The notes beneath the pieces are model-generated. The model searched no databases. It saw only the letters and a list, made by a program, of their open reading frames with translations, and was not told the DNA's origin. A program made the translations under genes and the position numbers. A stretch of DNA of 64,000 nucleotides from Pegoplata infirma (taxonomy: Eukaryota; Arthropoda; Insecta; Diptera; Anthomyiidae): positions 160,834,622 to 160,898,621 of the forward strand of contig OY992539.1 of assembly GCA_963921195.1 (NCBI GenBank). The letters run 5' to 3'. Shown here one piece after another: positions 48,788-61,811 of the stretch (position 1 is the first letter of the stretch; the number at the start of each line of letters is the position of its first letter).

Positions 48788-50604
48788 CCCAGCAAAACTT
48801 TTCGGAGTCATTCAAAAATAACTAGTTCTAGAAGTACTTCAAAGCTTGTCACGATAGGTTCTCAAAGAGCATCCTGGAACTAGTGATGTCACAACTAGTT
48901 CTAGAAGTGATCCAAATGGGTAATATTTTGATTCCAAAGAGCTTTTTTGGAGTAGTTTGGGAACTAGTGATTTGGAACTAGTCGTACATGACTTCTGCAC
49001 CACTTCCATGAAGCAAATACTGGTTCTCAAACAACATATTGGAAGCTGTTTCAAAAACTTATAGTAGTAATTTTTTTCAAAAAAACAAAAAATATATATT
49101 TGATTACGCATTTCTCTGTTGCATCTTTTATTTGGAAAAAGTCTAACTTTTTTAAATATGTACAGAGGGGCTAAAAATATTATTAAGTATTGCGTAATTT
49201 GTTTGGTATTATTAAGTATTGGGGCATTAGTGCAAATAGGTTTTTATAGATCCATTCAATTACCTTACTACAATCTGCTACTTTATTTTCTACAGCTGGA
49301 TTTTTTTGTTACAAAAAGTAAACAAAACTTTCCAATTGTAGCAAAATTAGTAAGCAATTTGAGTAATCCAACTAAGCATATAATCGTATATTTTTTGGTC
49401 CCTACAATATTTTTTTCTTCAAAAATCGCTTATTTTTCTTCTAGATAATTTCCAATTGCATTAATGAAATAATAAAAATAATACGGAAACAAAAAATACA
49501 ACTAATTTTGTTCAGTAAAGTGCTGATATTGCGTTATATTAAAAAATAATTCAAAAATGTTTTTTTTTTTGCAAAAAAAATGTACAAAATGTTCCTAGAC
49601 TGCTTCGCTAGAACTAGTTCTGATGGTGACAATTTCAAACAAAAATCATGGGTTAAAGAATAGGATAAAGAATTGGTTCTAGAATGACTTAAAGAACCGT
49701 TCCATACATGGGTTCCTGGACTACTTCCCTAGAACTAGTTCTGATGGTGACAATTTCAAACAAAAATCATCACTCTGAGAACGAGAATGAGAACTAGTGA
49801 CTACATGACTTCTACACCACTTCTTTAAAACAAATACTATAAAACTAAAAAAAAATTGTGTCAGGGACTTAGTAAATTTTATAACTTTTTTTCGGGACTT
49901 ATAAGGAGTTCACACTTACGACCTTATACCCTGTTCTCACGTACAGCTAAAACCCGTTTTAAACAACAATATTTTTAGGATTTTCTTTGCCAACTTTAAT
50001 TTTGAAAAATATGTATCGTTAATTATTAATATGTTACGAGAATACCCTAAAATTTTACATTTCTCGTCAGTTAGTGGTTATCTTGTTTCTTGATTATACT
50101 AATTTGTTTCCGTTTTTTGTGACAACTTTTTTAAACTTAATTTGTTGTTTTTTAGTTTGCTATTTTAAAATTTGAATTAAAACTATTTTAATGAATTTGT
50201 TGAGAAAAAAATTAATAATTTTTTAGTATTTAAAGTGGTTACACTTTTATGCTCGAACTAGTTTTATATAGTAAAATAGAATCAGTGAATACACAACTTC
50301 TGGAAGGCATTCCTGAAGTACTTCCACATTCATGCCACAATAGCTTCTTGGAAGTAGTTCCTGTCGTGACCATTTCAAAGAAAAATCATGGGTTAAAGAA
50401 TGGGATAAAGAACTAGTTCTGGTGGTGACAATATCCAAAAAAATTCATGGGTTACAGAATGGGATAAACAATTGGTTCTAGAATGACTTATGGAACCGTT
50501 CCATAGAAGGTGTGATTGTTCCTAGACTACTTCCCTAGCACTAGTTCTGAGGGTGACAATTTCAAACAAAAATCATGACTCTGAGAACGAGATAGAGAAC
50601 TAGT
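48788..50604. repeat. Dispersed ACTAGTTCTAGAA-type repeat, three clusters
   Basis: Clusters at about 48788-49050, 49590-49850 and 50240-50604 share GAACTAGTTCTGATGGTGAC, CAAACAAAAATCATGGGTTA and GAATGACTTAAAGAACCGTT. Within clusters a ~110-bp module repeats. Between them is plain AT-rich DNA. The left edge, ACCCAGCAAAACTTTTCGGA, may be an element end; no matching right end was found. Confidence 0.65.
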
Positions 50605-50823
50605 TGCTTTCGTAAACATTAATGGTTTTAAAATAAAACCAATTCATCCAGATAACGTATGTTTACTCGACAATGAAAATGTAAATAAAGTTACTGAAAT
50701 TTTGAGTAGAAAGCTGTATAAATACAAATTTGATGATATATTTTTGAAAGGCAATATTTTCATTGAATGCAGTGATTTTTTTAAAATTTCCACTACCATC
50801 AAGAGAAATAGGACTCTACAATG
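50605..50823 (+). pseudogene. Frameshifted relative of the Z1 C-terminal ORF
   Basis: An open stretch of 70 or more codons with balanced composition, for example IKPIHPDNVCLLDNENVNKV, then FLKGNIFIECSDFF shared with 47029-47196. After that point an extra A shifts the frame relative to the Z1 ORF, and this copy ends at a different stop (about 50823). No start codon. It preserves about 40 upstream codons that Z1 lacks. The parent protein is unknown. Confidence 0.5.
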
Positions 50824-51290
50824 TTAAACAAATTTGATAACAGGCCTTTTTTGTTGGCAAACTTAGATTGTTAACATGCATCAAAACGAAAAAAACAAAA
50901 CGTTAACTTCCATAAAATTCTCAAATTAATTCAGCGTCGTTTGGAATAGTTTTGTAAAATATTACACATTTTCGATGAAATATTGATAAAATTAGTTTAT
51001 TAAATGCAATTTAGCTTGAAAGCAACACAAAAACATTTATCTTTTTTATTAATACCAAAAGAGATCCATTAACAATAAGAGAATCATTCACAATGTATGA
51101 AAGATAATTTTTAACTTCTATAATTTTGAGCGTTAACACTAATGTCAACTTTGCATGGTAAAACACTGATAATTATGCCAATTAGCGGTATTCGCTCCTG
51201 ATAGCATTTTTGCAAGGGTAGTATAAATGCTATGATTTTATGCTACAAATCGTGAGCGTCTTTTTTTCGTTTTTATTGTGAGTCAAAGAC
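50824..51290. other. Non-coding AT-rich stretch
   Basis: Starts with TTAAACAAATTTGATAACAG, shared with the Z1 ORF end. Beyond that I see no repeat end, ORF or RNA gene. Confidence 0.4.
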
Positions 51291-51292
51291 TA

Positions 51293-52569
51293 CACGCAAA
51301 AAAAAACTTGTGTCGGAGTGAGCAAAAATCTGGCATAATTTTACCAAAAATATGCTAAAACTACAACCGACGAAGTAGTTTTCGCAATTTAGCCAAAACG
51401 CTTATGTAAAAAATTTTGAAGAAAATGCTAATGCTATTTAAGTAAAAACTTGGTAAAATATGCCAAAAGAGATATGGTGAAATATACCAAAATTATTAGA
51501 AAAGATGACTAAAAATAATGCTAAAAATTACTACATTTATGCTAAAATAAATTTTCAATAAATTTTTGTAAAAATTTGTATATTTGTTGAATTTAAAATT
51601 TTCACAGAATAAATCCATATTAATATAATAAATGTTGTGTAGGATTTAATTTATCACCGACCAACTGACCCTTTTTGTACAATTTTCTCGAGTGACTGCT
51701 GCCTACGCTTCTTCTTGAAGTAAAGGATCCGCTATAGCTTAAAAGCATCCTGTAAAAATAGAAAATTATTACAAAACATAAATTTTTAATTTAAAAAATT
51801 GGTAAACCCCATTGGTCTCTTGGTAAGCAGGAACACTTACTTTGTCATTCCATTTGTAACTCATCAAAACAGGTCTGGACTCCCTTGGCTTTGGGTTTTT
51901 AGGTTTTAATTTTATAACTAAAGGCAGGATTGGTGTCCACGCTCTTTATTGTAGTGAAGGATTCCCATAGCTTCAAACATTTATTTAGCAGTACCCTGTA
52001 AAAATAGAAAATTATTACCAAACACTAATTTTTAACTAAAAATCTATTAAACCTTATTGGTGTCTTCGGAATGCGGGTATACTCACTTTATCATTCGATT
52101 TGTTATTCATCGAAACATACGTCTGGGACTCCATTGGTTTTTCTTAATGAATGGTGTTTTAAGTTATGACAGCAAAATTAACTTTAGCTTTTTTTATCTT
52201 ACACTTATTTATCTTTTAAAAAACTAATTATTTATATTTATTTATTAATTTCTTTAAATTTTATTTATCAATTTCCTTTTTACGTTTTATAACACAAAAA
52301 ATAAACGAAGCACGCACACAAAAATACAAAATGAATATGACGGTCTGTATTTGTTTTTTTTTTTTGTTGTTTTCTTTCGATAAAATTTTTGTGCAAGTAA
52401 TTTGCGTTATTGTGCAAGCTACTTGGTTATTTTACATAAAAAATGAATTATGTTACTTTAACATCGACAAGCATAATTTTAGTAAAAATTTGTTAAAAAA
52501 ATTTTTTTGGTATGAAAAAAGTTTTACCAAGTAGGTTTGCTCAATCTTACACAGATTTTTTTTTGCGTG
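51293..52569 (+). mobile_element. Y2 element
   Basis: 1277 bp, complete. Ends CACGCAAAAAAAAACTTGTG and the inverted counterpart, TA flanks at 51291-51292 and 52570-52571. No insertions, so it serves as the reference for the nest in Y1. No transposase-like ORF. Confidence 0.9.
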
Positions 52570-52571
52570 TA

Positions 52572-52931
52572 ACAAGACCTCCGACTCTTCATAACCTCAA
52601 AAAATTAATTCACACATACAGGTACTGTGTATTTCAACACACTTGTGAAAGTGTGGTGAAATAAAAAAAAATGACATTTGTAATCAAAATACAAACAAAA
52701 AAGATGTTTATTTATTTTTATGATAAATTATTGAATTTCGGGATAAATTTTCTTTTTTTGCACAAGAAACTTTGTAAGTATAATAAAACTTAATATATAT
52801 TTGATTTGGAATTGAAAAAATGTATTAATCTCAAAATCGTACAAACATTTCATTTTATTCTAGATTTCAGTAAAAAGGGGGGATGAAAACATGTGCATGT
52901 GCAATAAACTTTGGGCATGGAATAGTAACAT
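52572..52931. other. Non-coding AT-rich spacer
   Basis: No gene, repeat end or RNA seen between Y2 and V. Confidence 0.35.
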
Positions 52932-54434
52932 CCCGAGTAAAAAAGATTATATATGTTTATATTTAATTATATAAAGACATCATATATATTCATATAGAAT
53001 TTGATGCGAAAAATGAGTCGATAAAACCATATAAAGTTGCATTAAATTTGATATAATTTGATGTGATTTTAATATAATTTTATATGATTTGATGCGAAAA
53101 TTGGCCCCTTTTTTAGAAAAATTTATGCAATTATATATAATTAAAAAAAAAAAAAATCCAAAATAAATCCCAAAAAAAAAATTATATTAAATTATATATA
53201 AAGAACTTAGATTTTTTTCATAAATTTTGCATTATATATAATACCATATAAAATTTTTAAAACAAATGTTTAAGGTTTAGGTTTGGAACTTAAAAAAAAA
53301 AAAAAATTCTGGTCTTAGAAAAATTTTTAAAAGTTATATCAAATTATATATAAAGGACTTAGATTTTTTTTTTTTAATTTTACTCATATAAGATTACATA
53401 TGATTCAGAAAAAAGTTGCATAAAGTTTTATATAAAATTTCTTCAAATATTTTGTTATCCCGAGTAAAAAAGATTATATATGTTTATATTTAATTATATA
53501 AAGACATCATATATATTCATATAGAATTTGATGCGAAAAATGAGTCGATAAAACCATATAAAGTTGAATTAAATTTGATATAATTTGATGTGATTTTAAT
53601 ATAATTTTATATGATTTGATGCGAAAATTGGCCCCTTTTTTAGAAAAATTTATGCAATTATATATAATTAAATAAAAAAAAAATCCAAAAAAAAAATTTT
53701 TTAATAAAAAAAATCCCAAAAAAAAATTTATATTAAATTATTTATAAAGAACTTAGATTTTTTTTTATTAATTTTGCATTATATATAATAATATATAAAA
53801 TTAAAAAAAAAAATGTTTAAGGTTTAGTTTTGGAACTTCAAAAATAAAAAAAAAATTCTGGACTTAGAAAAATTTTCAAAAGTTATATCAAATTAAATAT
53901 AAAGGACTTAGATTTTCTTTTTCTTCAAATATTTTGTTATATTAAATTATATAAAACAAACAGACAAATTTTTATATTTCATATGTAATTATATAAACTC
54001 ACTCTAATCATATGTTATTATGTATAACTTAACATTTTCTTTTATATAATTTTATATAAGAAAAAGATACGAAGTGTAAATATATATAATCTTATATGAT
54101 AGCAAAACAATTTACGTATAAATTTATGAAATAATATATGTTTATATAAAAATAAGTAAAATTATATATAATCTTTTTTACTCGGGATATTAAATTATAT
54201 AAAAAAAACAGACAGAATTTTATATTTCATATGTAATTATATAAACTAACTTTAATCATATGTTATTATGTATAACTTAACATTTTCTTTTATATAATTT
54301 TATATATGAAAAAAATACGAAGAGTAAATATATATAATCTTATATGATAGCAAAACAATTTACGTATAAATTTATCAAATAATATATGTTTATATAAAAA
54401 TAAGTAAAATTATATATAATCTTTTTTACTCGGG
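52932..54434. mobile_element. V element with an inner V inserted (53459-54186)
   Basis: Ends CCCGAGTAAAAAAGATTATA in inverted orientation. The inner copy (728 bp) is flanked by AT at 53457-53458 and 54187-54188. Removing it with one AT restores TTTTGTTATATTAAATT, which the inner copy itself contains uninterrupted (about 53930-53946). The outer copy is also flanked by AT (52930-52931, 54435-54436). Interior is TATATA-rich; no ORF. Confidence 0.9.
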
Positions 54435-54659
54435 ATAATAAATGGTAATTAATGCTTTTAATATCTTTTGTGTTCAGATTCTAATCTTTAATGTTGTTTT
54501 TTTGTATCAGTTGCCTATTTTTCTGTGGAGGTTTGTTTTTCCGTAATGGCAATAATTTTCGGAAAAAATGTAAGCATTGGGGCGAGGAAACGAGGTTCCT
54601 GTTGTCGCATCAGTTTTGCACCCATGTTTAGTTTTACCCGCTTTTCGGGAAGTCTGAAA

Positions 54660-55262
54660 AAGTTTCTATAGAAAAATCTTTGAACCTGAGAATTTTTTTA
54701 TGCGAAAAATGTCTCAGAATCTGAGACTTTTCCTATATTAAAATGCCTAAAATCTGAGACTTTTTCTATAGAAAAATTCCGTGGAATCTTACGGCCGTAT
54801 TCAAAATGAAAAACGGGTGCCTAACATCGAGTGTCTAACTTTTTTTTATTTGCAATTTTCAATCAGGGAAAGTAAGGCTCTCGATGGAAGACAATCATTT
54901 TATTATTATAATGAAGATTTAAGAATAATAACATCGATTGAAAACCTTCATCTAGTAGAAAACTTTATATAAAAAAGATATACACTCGATGTTAGGCACT
55001 CGTTTTTCATTTTGAATACGCCAGTTAGACTTTTTCTCCAGGAAAAATGCCTCAGAATCTGAGACTTTTTCTATAGGAAAAATGTCTCAGAATCTGAGAC
55101 TTTTTCTATAGGAAAAATGTCTCAGAATCTGAGTCTTTTTTTATAGGAAAAATGTCTCAGAATCTGAGACTTTTTCTATAGGAAAAATGTCTCAGAATTT
55201 TTCCTATAGAAAAAAGTCTCCGAATCTGACTATAGGAAAAAAGTCTCAGAATCTGACTTTTT
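54660..55262 (+). repeat. ~35-bp tandem repeat with an internal dyad
   Basis: Units of CTCAGAATCTGAG plus ACTTTTTCTATAGGAAAAAT. The first part is a dyad. The array supplies the stop codon of the adjacent minus-strand gene (CTATAG at 55263-55268). Confidence 0.85.
54793..55022. mobile_element. ~230-bp MITE within the 35-bp array
   Basis: Terminal inverted repeats of about 40 bp starting GGCCGTATTCAAAATGAAAA (left) and GGCGTATTCAAAATGAAAAA (right), both continuing through CCTAACATCGAGTGT. It interrupts the 35-bp array. Confidence 0.8.
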
Positions 55263-56059
55263 CTATAGGTGCACCATTAAGCCTACAATGTCGTTACAAT
55301 AAACAAATGTGTTTGTATCGTTTACTGTAAAGAATGGATGAAACGTATGCTGGCGCATTCTGAAACTAGATATTTTTACTCCAGGCTCGAGCAAATGCAG
55401 GCTTTTCAAGTCGGCTGCTAATATTTCAGCATTATTTTTTGATAGTCCCAATTTTCTTACCAAAGCATTTAAATGCTCTTGTGACATTAATTTTGGGCTT
55501 GATGTTGCCTCAAATTGTACAAAATTAGAGACGATGGTTTCGGTTTCAGCTCTTGTACCCGGTTCCCAAAGAAGACTTGGACTGCGAACAGGTAGTGCAG
55601 GTACCGGAAGCACATCTGGATGTGGTACTGGCAGCAAAGCTGATGGCACGGCTTTATGTAAAAATCTCTTACGATTATGCCTATTTAATTTCATGATTCC
55701 AATATTTTGGCAAACATAGCATGTAGTCTCGTCGTGCTCACCTGGATCTAGCCAACGCATCGGAATGCCAAAGTTCATTGAGTTTCGTTCACCTAAACCA
55801 ATAATTTTGCAAAATTATTGTCGAGCTAAGTTTATTAATTTAAACTTGTATTACCTTTAGACCACAGCATCAAACCATTATAGCAAATTCGGCAGATATG
55901 TTTTGGAACCCATGGCTCATCTGGAAAAACTTCCAGCTCAAAATAATCTTTATATATATCCTCCACTTTGCTATTGAAAAATGAAACCTTGTATTCCTTA
56001 AGGATATGCTTGCCGCAGACATAGCAAAAACAATCAAGTTTTTCCAAACAGTCAGGCAT
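55263..56059 (-). pseudogene. Two-exon CxxC-family gene, N-terminal part only (truncated)
   Basis: Exon 1 is 56059-55855 and exon 2 is 55792-55263, with a 62-nt intron (donor AAAG|GTAATA, acceptor TTTAG). Joined length is 735 nt, 244 codons plus stop, in one frame. The first ATG fitting the family is MPDCLEKLDCFCYVCG. CxxC pairs at residues 12/15, 56/59 and 93/96 suggest zinc binding. The sequence around the junction (MLWSKG, then FGIPMRWLDP and CYVC), a PVPHPDVLPVP segment and the end VYCNDIVGL match a widespread but uncharacterised arthropod/cnidarian family that I recall, often in many copies and seemingly mobile. Members normally continue well past this point. Here the frame stops in the 35-bp satellite. 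Function unknown. Confidence 0.7.
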
Positions 56060-57521
56060 TTTTATTCTTACAAATTCGTTTGTGGGACAGTGAAAAAACA
56101 AAAAAAGATCAAATTCCCCTTTTCAATTTCGAGAGGGAAAAAGATGATAACAAGAAAATGAAGGAGAAGATAAGCAACAAAACTAAAGGCAAAGTGACGT
56201 AGATACCAAAGTATTCGGTATTCGAGTTTAAAAACTTCTCGTCAGAGATGTGATGACCTAAATATATGTACATAAAACCTGTTCCAAAATACAAATGTTT
56301 TTTTCTAACATTGATGGTCATAGTTCTGTAAAAAAAATTGGAGACAATCGGATTAGAGAAACACGTACCGAAAATAGGTTTAAAATTTTATAAAGGCAAC
56401 AACAAAATGTACTTAAAACTTACTTTTTCAAAAAAGTTAAAAAAAAAATAAATTTTTTATTTGCAATTTTATTTCTAACCAGCCAAAAGACACTAAAATC
56501 GGATGAAAAATGACAAAGTTATAAATACTTCCCCTGACCATAACACCGTGGTTTTTTTGGATGAGAAAAGATTTTTCTTTCCAATTATATTGTCCAATTG
56601 GCCTTTATTTTGTTCTACATCAGTTTTAGACCAAATTTAAAACAACAACTATTTAAAATCTGAAAAAAAAAATATTTTTTCTCATATAAAAAAATGACGG
56701 TATAATAGTCGGGGGGAAATAAGTATAACTTGACCAATTTTTCTTTGATTTCAGTGTTTTATTGCTCGTTAGAAAGATAATTTTATATAAAAAAAAATGT
56801 TTGTTTAAATAATTTGAAAAAGTATGTCTAAAATAGTTTTTATTTAAAAAAAACAGAAAAGTGATTTTTACCCTTAAAGTTACTTTTTACAATTTTCAAT
56901 AGGTTTTCGGCACGTGTTTCCCTTATTAGATTGCCTTCAAATTTGAAATTCATTACTTTTGGATGCTAATGAGCAAATCTGGGCCAATCCAACGAACATT
57001 GATTTTAAGAACAGGTCTTATGTACATATATGTGAACAATAACTAAATTAACCCTAAATGGGCAATTTTTAATTTGATTGATTTTTGGTGTTTGTGTTAA
57101 ATTTTGGGTTTTGGTATGTTCTGACAAATATAGTAAAATTTTATGGCCAACATTTTTGTAGAACATTTCATCCCCACCCTCCCCCTTTTTCGGGGTGTTT
57201 TTTACGATTTGTTAAAATAAAGCCAAAAAATACCGTTACAAGTAGGAGTTAGAGGGTTAATATGTTCTACATAAATGTTTGCCATAATATTTTCTACAAA
57301 GTTGCTGAACATACCAAATACCTCAGATGTAAAGAAAACATAGTTTTTTATACAAATATGCTGCAAGAACAGGCCAAGGCTGGGAAACTTTAACCGCCTC
57401 TAAAATAAAATTCCGATGTGATCTGTCAAAACGCCGACACACGTATATTTTTTTTAGTCTTCTCTACCAGAATCAGTCGTCGGAACCCCGTAATTTTTTT
57501 TCGTGTTGTACTGTGTTATTA
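56060..57521. other. Non-coding AT-rich stretch with an old repeat
   Basis: Short open frames directly upstream of the CxxC gene have no recognisable content. About 57175-57500 is a diverged relative of 23335-23540 (shared GAGGGTTAAWATGTTCTACA and TATTTTCTRCMAAGTTGCTG). Confidence 0.5.
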
Positions 57522-58058
57522 CACTCAAAAAATTATGTTAGTAAAATCAACTGAAAATGTCAGTTAAAATAACTACTTTGTAAGTTATTTTGGGTTCAAC
57601 TACTTTTTCAGTTAAATCAACTAACAATGTTAGTTATTTTAACTGACAAAAAACAACTGACTTATGTAGTAAAAATTACTAACATTTGTAGTCAAAACAA
57701 CTAATGTGTAGTAAAAATAAAATAAACAAAAAATTTTTCAGAAAAAAAATTGAAGACCAAATTTTTTTCAAGTTTTTTTTTTTTTTTTAAAGTTGTAAAA
57801 AAAAAAAAAATATTTTTTTTTTTGGAAAAAACTTTTTCAGAGATAATAAAATAAAATTAACTACTTTTAATAACTGTTACTACATTACAGTACTTTTTTT
57901 GTTAGTTATTCAAAAAAACGACTTTAAATAACTAACTAACAGAAATAGTTGTTTGATATTTTTCATACAAAAATAACTGACTTTGTAGTTGAAAACAACT
58001 ATCTACTGTAAAATATACAAACAACTAACATGTAGTAATTTACATAATTTTCTGAGTG
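57522..58058. mobile_element. W1 element, TA target site
   Basis: 537 bp with ends CACTCAAAAAATTATGT and CACTCAGAAAATTATGT, TA at 57520-57521 and 58059-58060. The interior alternates GTTAGTTATTTTAACT and TAGTAAAAATTACTA dyads. No ORF. Confidence 0.88.
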
Positions 58059-58060
58059 TA

Positions 58061-58907
58061 TGATATTTTTAACATTACAAAAAAAATGTGTGTGGACTAG
58101 CCTCACTTTCAAAATTAACGTTTTTGAAAAATCGTTTACTAGTAAAATTATGTTCAGCTCATCTCACAATTCTGCAACAAAATAAGTTTAGGATCAAACT
58201 ATAGAGCGATTTAAGTGTTAAAACACTACCGATATACTTTATCAGTTATAAAAAGTTGATTTTTAAAAGCTATTAAAAGTTAATTTTAAGAAATAAGTAC
58301 CTTCTCTATGGTTAGAAATGGCGGGTTTAATTACATCTTAACAAAATAATACTCAAAAAGTAAATTTGGGTACCTGAGATAACTTAAAATTTAATCAATA
58401 GAAAGTACCCAGATTTTTAAAGACTTAAAAACGCAAACCCTTCAATATCTCTTTTTGAAACCATGTGGAATTACCTCACTTTCATAATAATTGGTTCATA
58501 TGTACCAAATTTGGAAAAAATCTAAGGTCATCAAGTAAAAAAGTGTGATTTTTGTGTCTATTGAGGTTGAAATTCTTCTTTATAAAACAATGGAGGTCGG
58601 TCTCACTTGTGACCCCTCTAATACTAACTGTAAACAAATTGGGAAAATTAAAAAAAAACCCAGTCGAAAAAATATAGAGCCCTCCAATTATATTACTTAA
58701 AAACAACTCCCAATAAGGATGGTTTTTGGAGCCCACATATTTTTGAGTCAAAAATGATTCAAATAGGAAACAATTTTTTAAACTTAAATTTTGTTTGGAG
58801 TAAAAAAAGATCCATCTGAAATGAGTCCAAAAAGACTCCAAAATGTAAGGGAAATTGTTATTCAAAAAAATAAAGTCGAAAATGACTCCAAAAATTTGTG
58901 AAATTCA
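58061..58907. other. AT-rich stretch without a supported gene
   Basis: A 127-codon minus-strand open frame (58865-58482) is Phe/Leu/Asn-rich as expected from AT-rich DNA and shows no motif. No splice-flanked exon or repeat end seen. Confidence 0.4.
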
Positions 58908-59084
58908 CTCAAAAAAAGTATGTCGGTAAAATCTTCTACAAAAGACAGTTGTTTTAACTACATTTTGTTGCTGAAAAGGCGTCCACTACATATTACGGTA
59001 AAATCAACAGAACATGTTGTTGTTTTTAACTATTGATTTTCAACTACAAAATGTAGTAAAAACTACTACACTACTGTTTACATA

Positions 59085-60417
59085 CACGCAAAAAAAATCT
59101 GTGTAAGATTGAGCAATCCTACTTGGTAAAATTTTTTTCATACCAAAAAAAAATTTTTACCAAATTTTTGCTAATATTATGCTTGTCGATGTTAAAGTAT
59201 CATAATTCATTTTTTATGTAAAATAACCAAGTAGCCTGCTCAATAACGCAAATTACCTGCACAAAAATTTATCGAAAGAAAACAACAAAAAAACAAAACA
59301 AATACAGACCGCCATTTTCATTTTGTATTTTTGTGTGCGTGCGTTGTTCGTTTTTTTTTTCTGTTATAAAAACGTAAAAAGGAAATTGATATATAAAATA
59401 AAAATAAATTAATACATAAATAAAAATAAATAATTCGTTTTCTAAAAGATAAATAAATGTAAGATAAAAGAATGTTAAAGTTAATTTGGCTTTCATCACT
59501 TAAAACACCATTCAATAAGAAAAACCAATGGAGTCCCAGACGTATGTTGCGATGAATAACAAATGTAATGATAAAGTGAGTATACCCGCATTCCGAAGAC
59601 ACCAATAAGGTTTAATAGATTTTTAGTTAAAAATTAGTGTTTGGTAATAATTTTATATTTTTACAGGGTACTGCTAAATAAATTTTTGAAACTATGGATA
59701 ATCCTTCACTACAATAAAGAGCGTGGAAACCAATCCTGCCTTTAGTTATAAAATTAAAACCTAAAAACCCAAAGCCAAGGGAGTCCATACCTGTTTTTAT
59801 GAGTTACAAATGGAATGACAAAGTAAGTGTTCCTCCTTACCAAGAGACCAATGGCGTTAACCAATTTTTTAAATTAAAAATTTATGTTTTGTAATAATTT
59901 TCTATTTTTATAGGATGCTTTTAAATAAATTCGTGAAGCTATAGCGGATCCTTTACTTCCAGAAGAAGCGTAGGCAGCAGTCACTCGAGAAAATTGTACA
60001 AAAAGGGTCAGTTGGTCGGTGGTAAATTAAATCCTACACAATATTTATTATATTAATATGGATTTATTCTGTGAAAATTTTAAATTCAACAAATATACAA
60101 ATTTTTACAAAAATTTATTGAAAATTTATTTTAGCATGAATGTGGAATTTTTAGCATTATTTTTAGTCAGCTTTTCAAATAATTTTTAGCATTATTTTTA
60201 GTCAGCTTTTCAAATAATTTTGGTATATTTCACCATTATTCTTTTGGTATATTTTACCAAGTTTTTGCTTAAATAGCATTAGCATTTTCTTCAAAATTTT
60301 TTACATAAGTGTTTTGGCTAAATTACGAAAACTACTTCGTCGGTTGTAATTTTAGCATATTTTTGGTAAAATTATGCCAGATTTTTGCTCACTCCGACAC
60401 AAGTTTTTTTTTGCGTG
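59085..60417 (-). mobile_element. Y3 element inserted in W2
   Basis: 1333 bp, inverted relative to Y2, TA at 59083-59084 and 60418-60419. About 30 bp near 60150 (TTTTTAGCATTATTTTTAGT) is duplicated in tandem relative to Y2. Confidence 0.9.
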
Positions 60418-60976
60418 TACAGTTGTTTTTACTACAATTGCCTGAAATTTTATTTAAAAAATTTCTTAAACGTTTAAATGATTGATATTTATTTATTTAA
60501 AAAGCAATACATTTCAATTTGTTGTATAGAATTTCGACATGAATTTAAAATTTTTTGAAGAATTTATCTGGAATTATTGAAGAAAAAATTATATTAATAC
60601 AATGTTAAACAAAAAAAAAAATGTATTTACCTTTGTTTTTTTAATAGTTTATTTCAAATTTTCACGGCTCCTGATCAAAATCTGTCTGGAATAAAAAAAA
60701 ACGAAATGCTTTGGTAAAATTGATTTATAAAAAAAAAGAATTAATTTGCAATGTTTCAAAAAAGTATGTACCTGTTCTGTTGTGTATACAAAGAAAAGAA
60801 AGATGGCACGCTCATAAGAAAATAGAACACTGCATACATCTTATTTTGGTATTTTCCGATTGGTTTTTACGCACGCTTATGTGAGCGCTATATTATACAC
60901 ACTTGTTATCTCATTTATCCACTTATTTTCTTTCGCTCAAGAATATTTTTCCAAAAACATATTTTTTTTATAATTA

Positions 60977-61811
60977 CCCAGGCAGAAACTGCCAACCGTT
61001 CCAAAGAAAAAGTCTCGGCAAAGCACTTTATTTTTTGTGTAGAAGGTAGTATGAATTCGAAAAAGTGCTTTCCAAGTGCTTTGCCAATGTTTTTATATTA
61101 AAATCCGTTCAAAGTAAAAACTTTTTATTAAAATTTATTAATTTTCATAACAATTGGAATATTTTTTATTTCCCTGCAGGATAAGTGGCCGGTCCTTGAT
61201 AGTTCTCGTGATATGTCACTTATACACAATGACCTACATATTACAAACTTGACACCTTTTATATAAAAACACCTGTTTCTTTCGTGAGGAAGTGTCTTAA
61301 ATTTCGGATAAATCACTCTTAAACTCCGGATACACCCGTTTCGGTTAAATACACCACTTTTTTCGGGAATTTTCCAAAATTTTTTTCCTAAAAGCATTTT
61401 AATAAATTTTTTATTCCAAAACGCAAAGAAAACTGCAAACTATTTTTTTCCGGGACTTAGAAAATTGTTCAAAGTTTGTTCAAAATTTTTTTATCCTAAT
61501 AAATGAGTCAATAAATTTTTTATCCTAATTTAATAAATTTCTTTATTCAAATAAACCCCAAAAAAAGTTATGTCTTATGGACTTACATATGTATACAATT
61601 TAGATACGTCCCATTTTTTTTGTTCTAAAAGTGCTATTATAGTACCATATTTTTTGTTTTTAAAGCGCTTTAAAATAACAACGGCATACCGTTTACCGTG
61701 GTTATCATTTTGGACGCTGGGAGAGTACTAAACTGTGGTGCTTTCCCAGCACACAAGCGACCATAAAAGGTACTTTGCCAGCGCTCTCCCGTTTGTATTT
61801 TTCTGCCTGGG
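60977..61811. mobile_element. Z2 element inserted in W2
   Basis: 835 bp with ends CCCAGGCAGAAA, TA at 60975-60976 and 61812-61813. The empty site (ATTTAATTATAA, TA at 62856-62857) is preserved in the inverted W3 copy. Only the ends and near-end text (GCCAACCGTNCCAAA) match Z1; the interior differs and the Z1 ORF is absent. Confidence 0.9.

Noticed and set aside
56109..56321. Minus-strand 70-codon hydrophobic frame just upstream of the CxxC gene
   Set aside because: It could be called a small membrane protein, but it has no family resemblance and lies where a 5' UTR is expected.
58482..58865. Minus-strand 127-codon frame
   Set aside because: Phe/Leu/Asn-rich composition typical of AT-rich noise, no motif or splice support.
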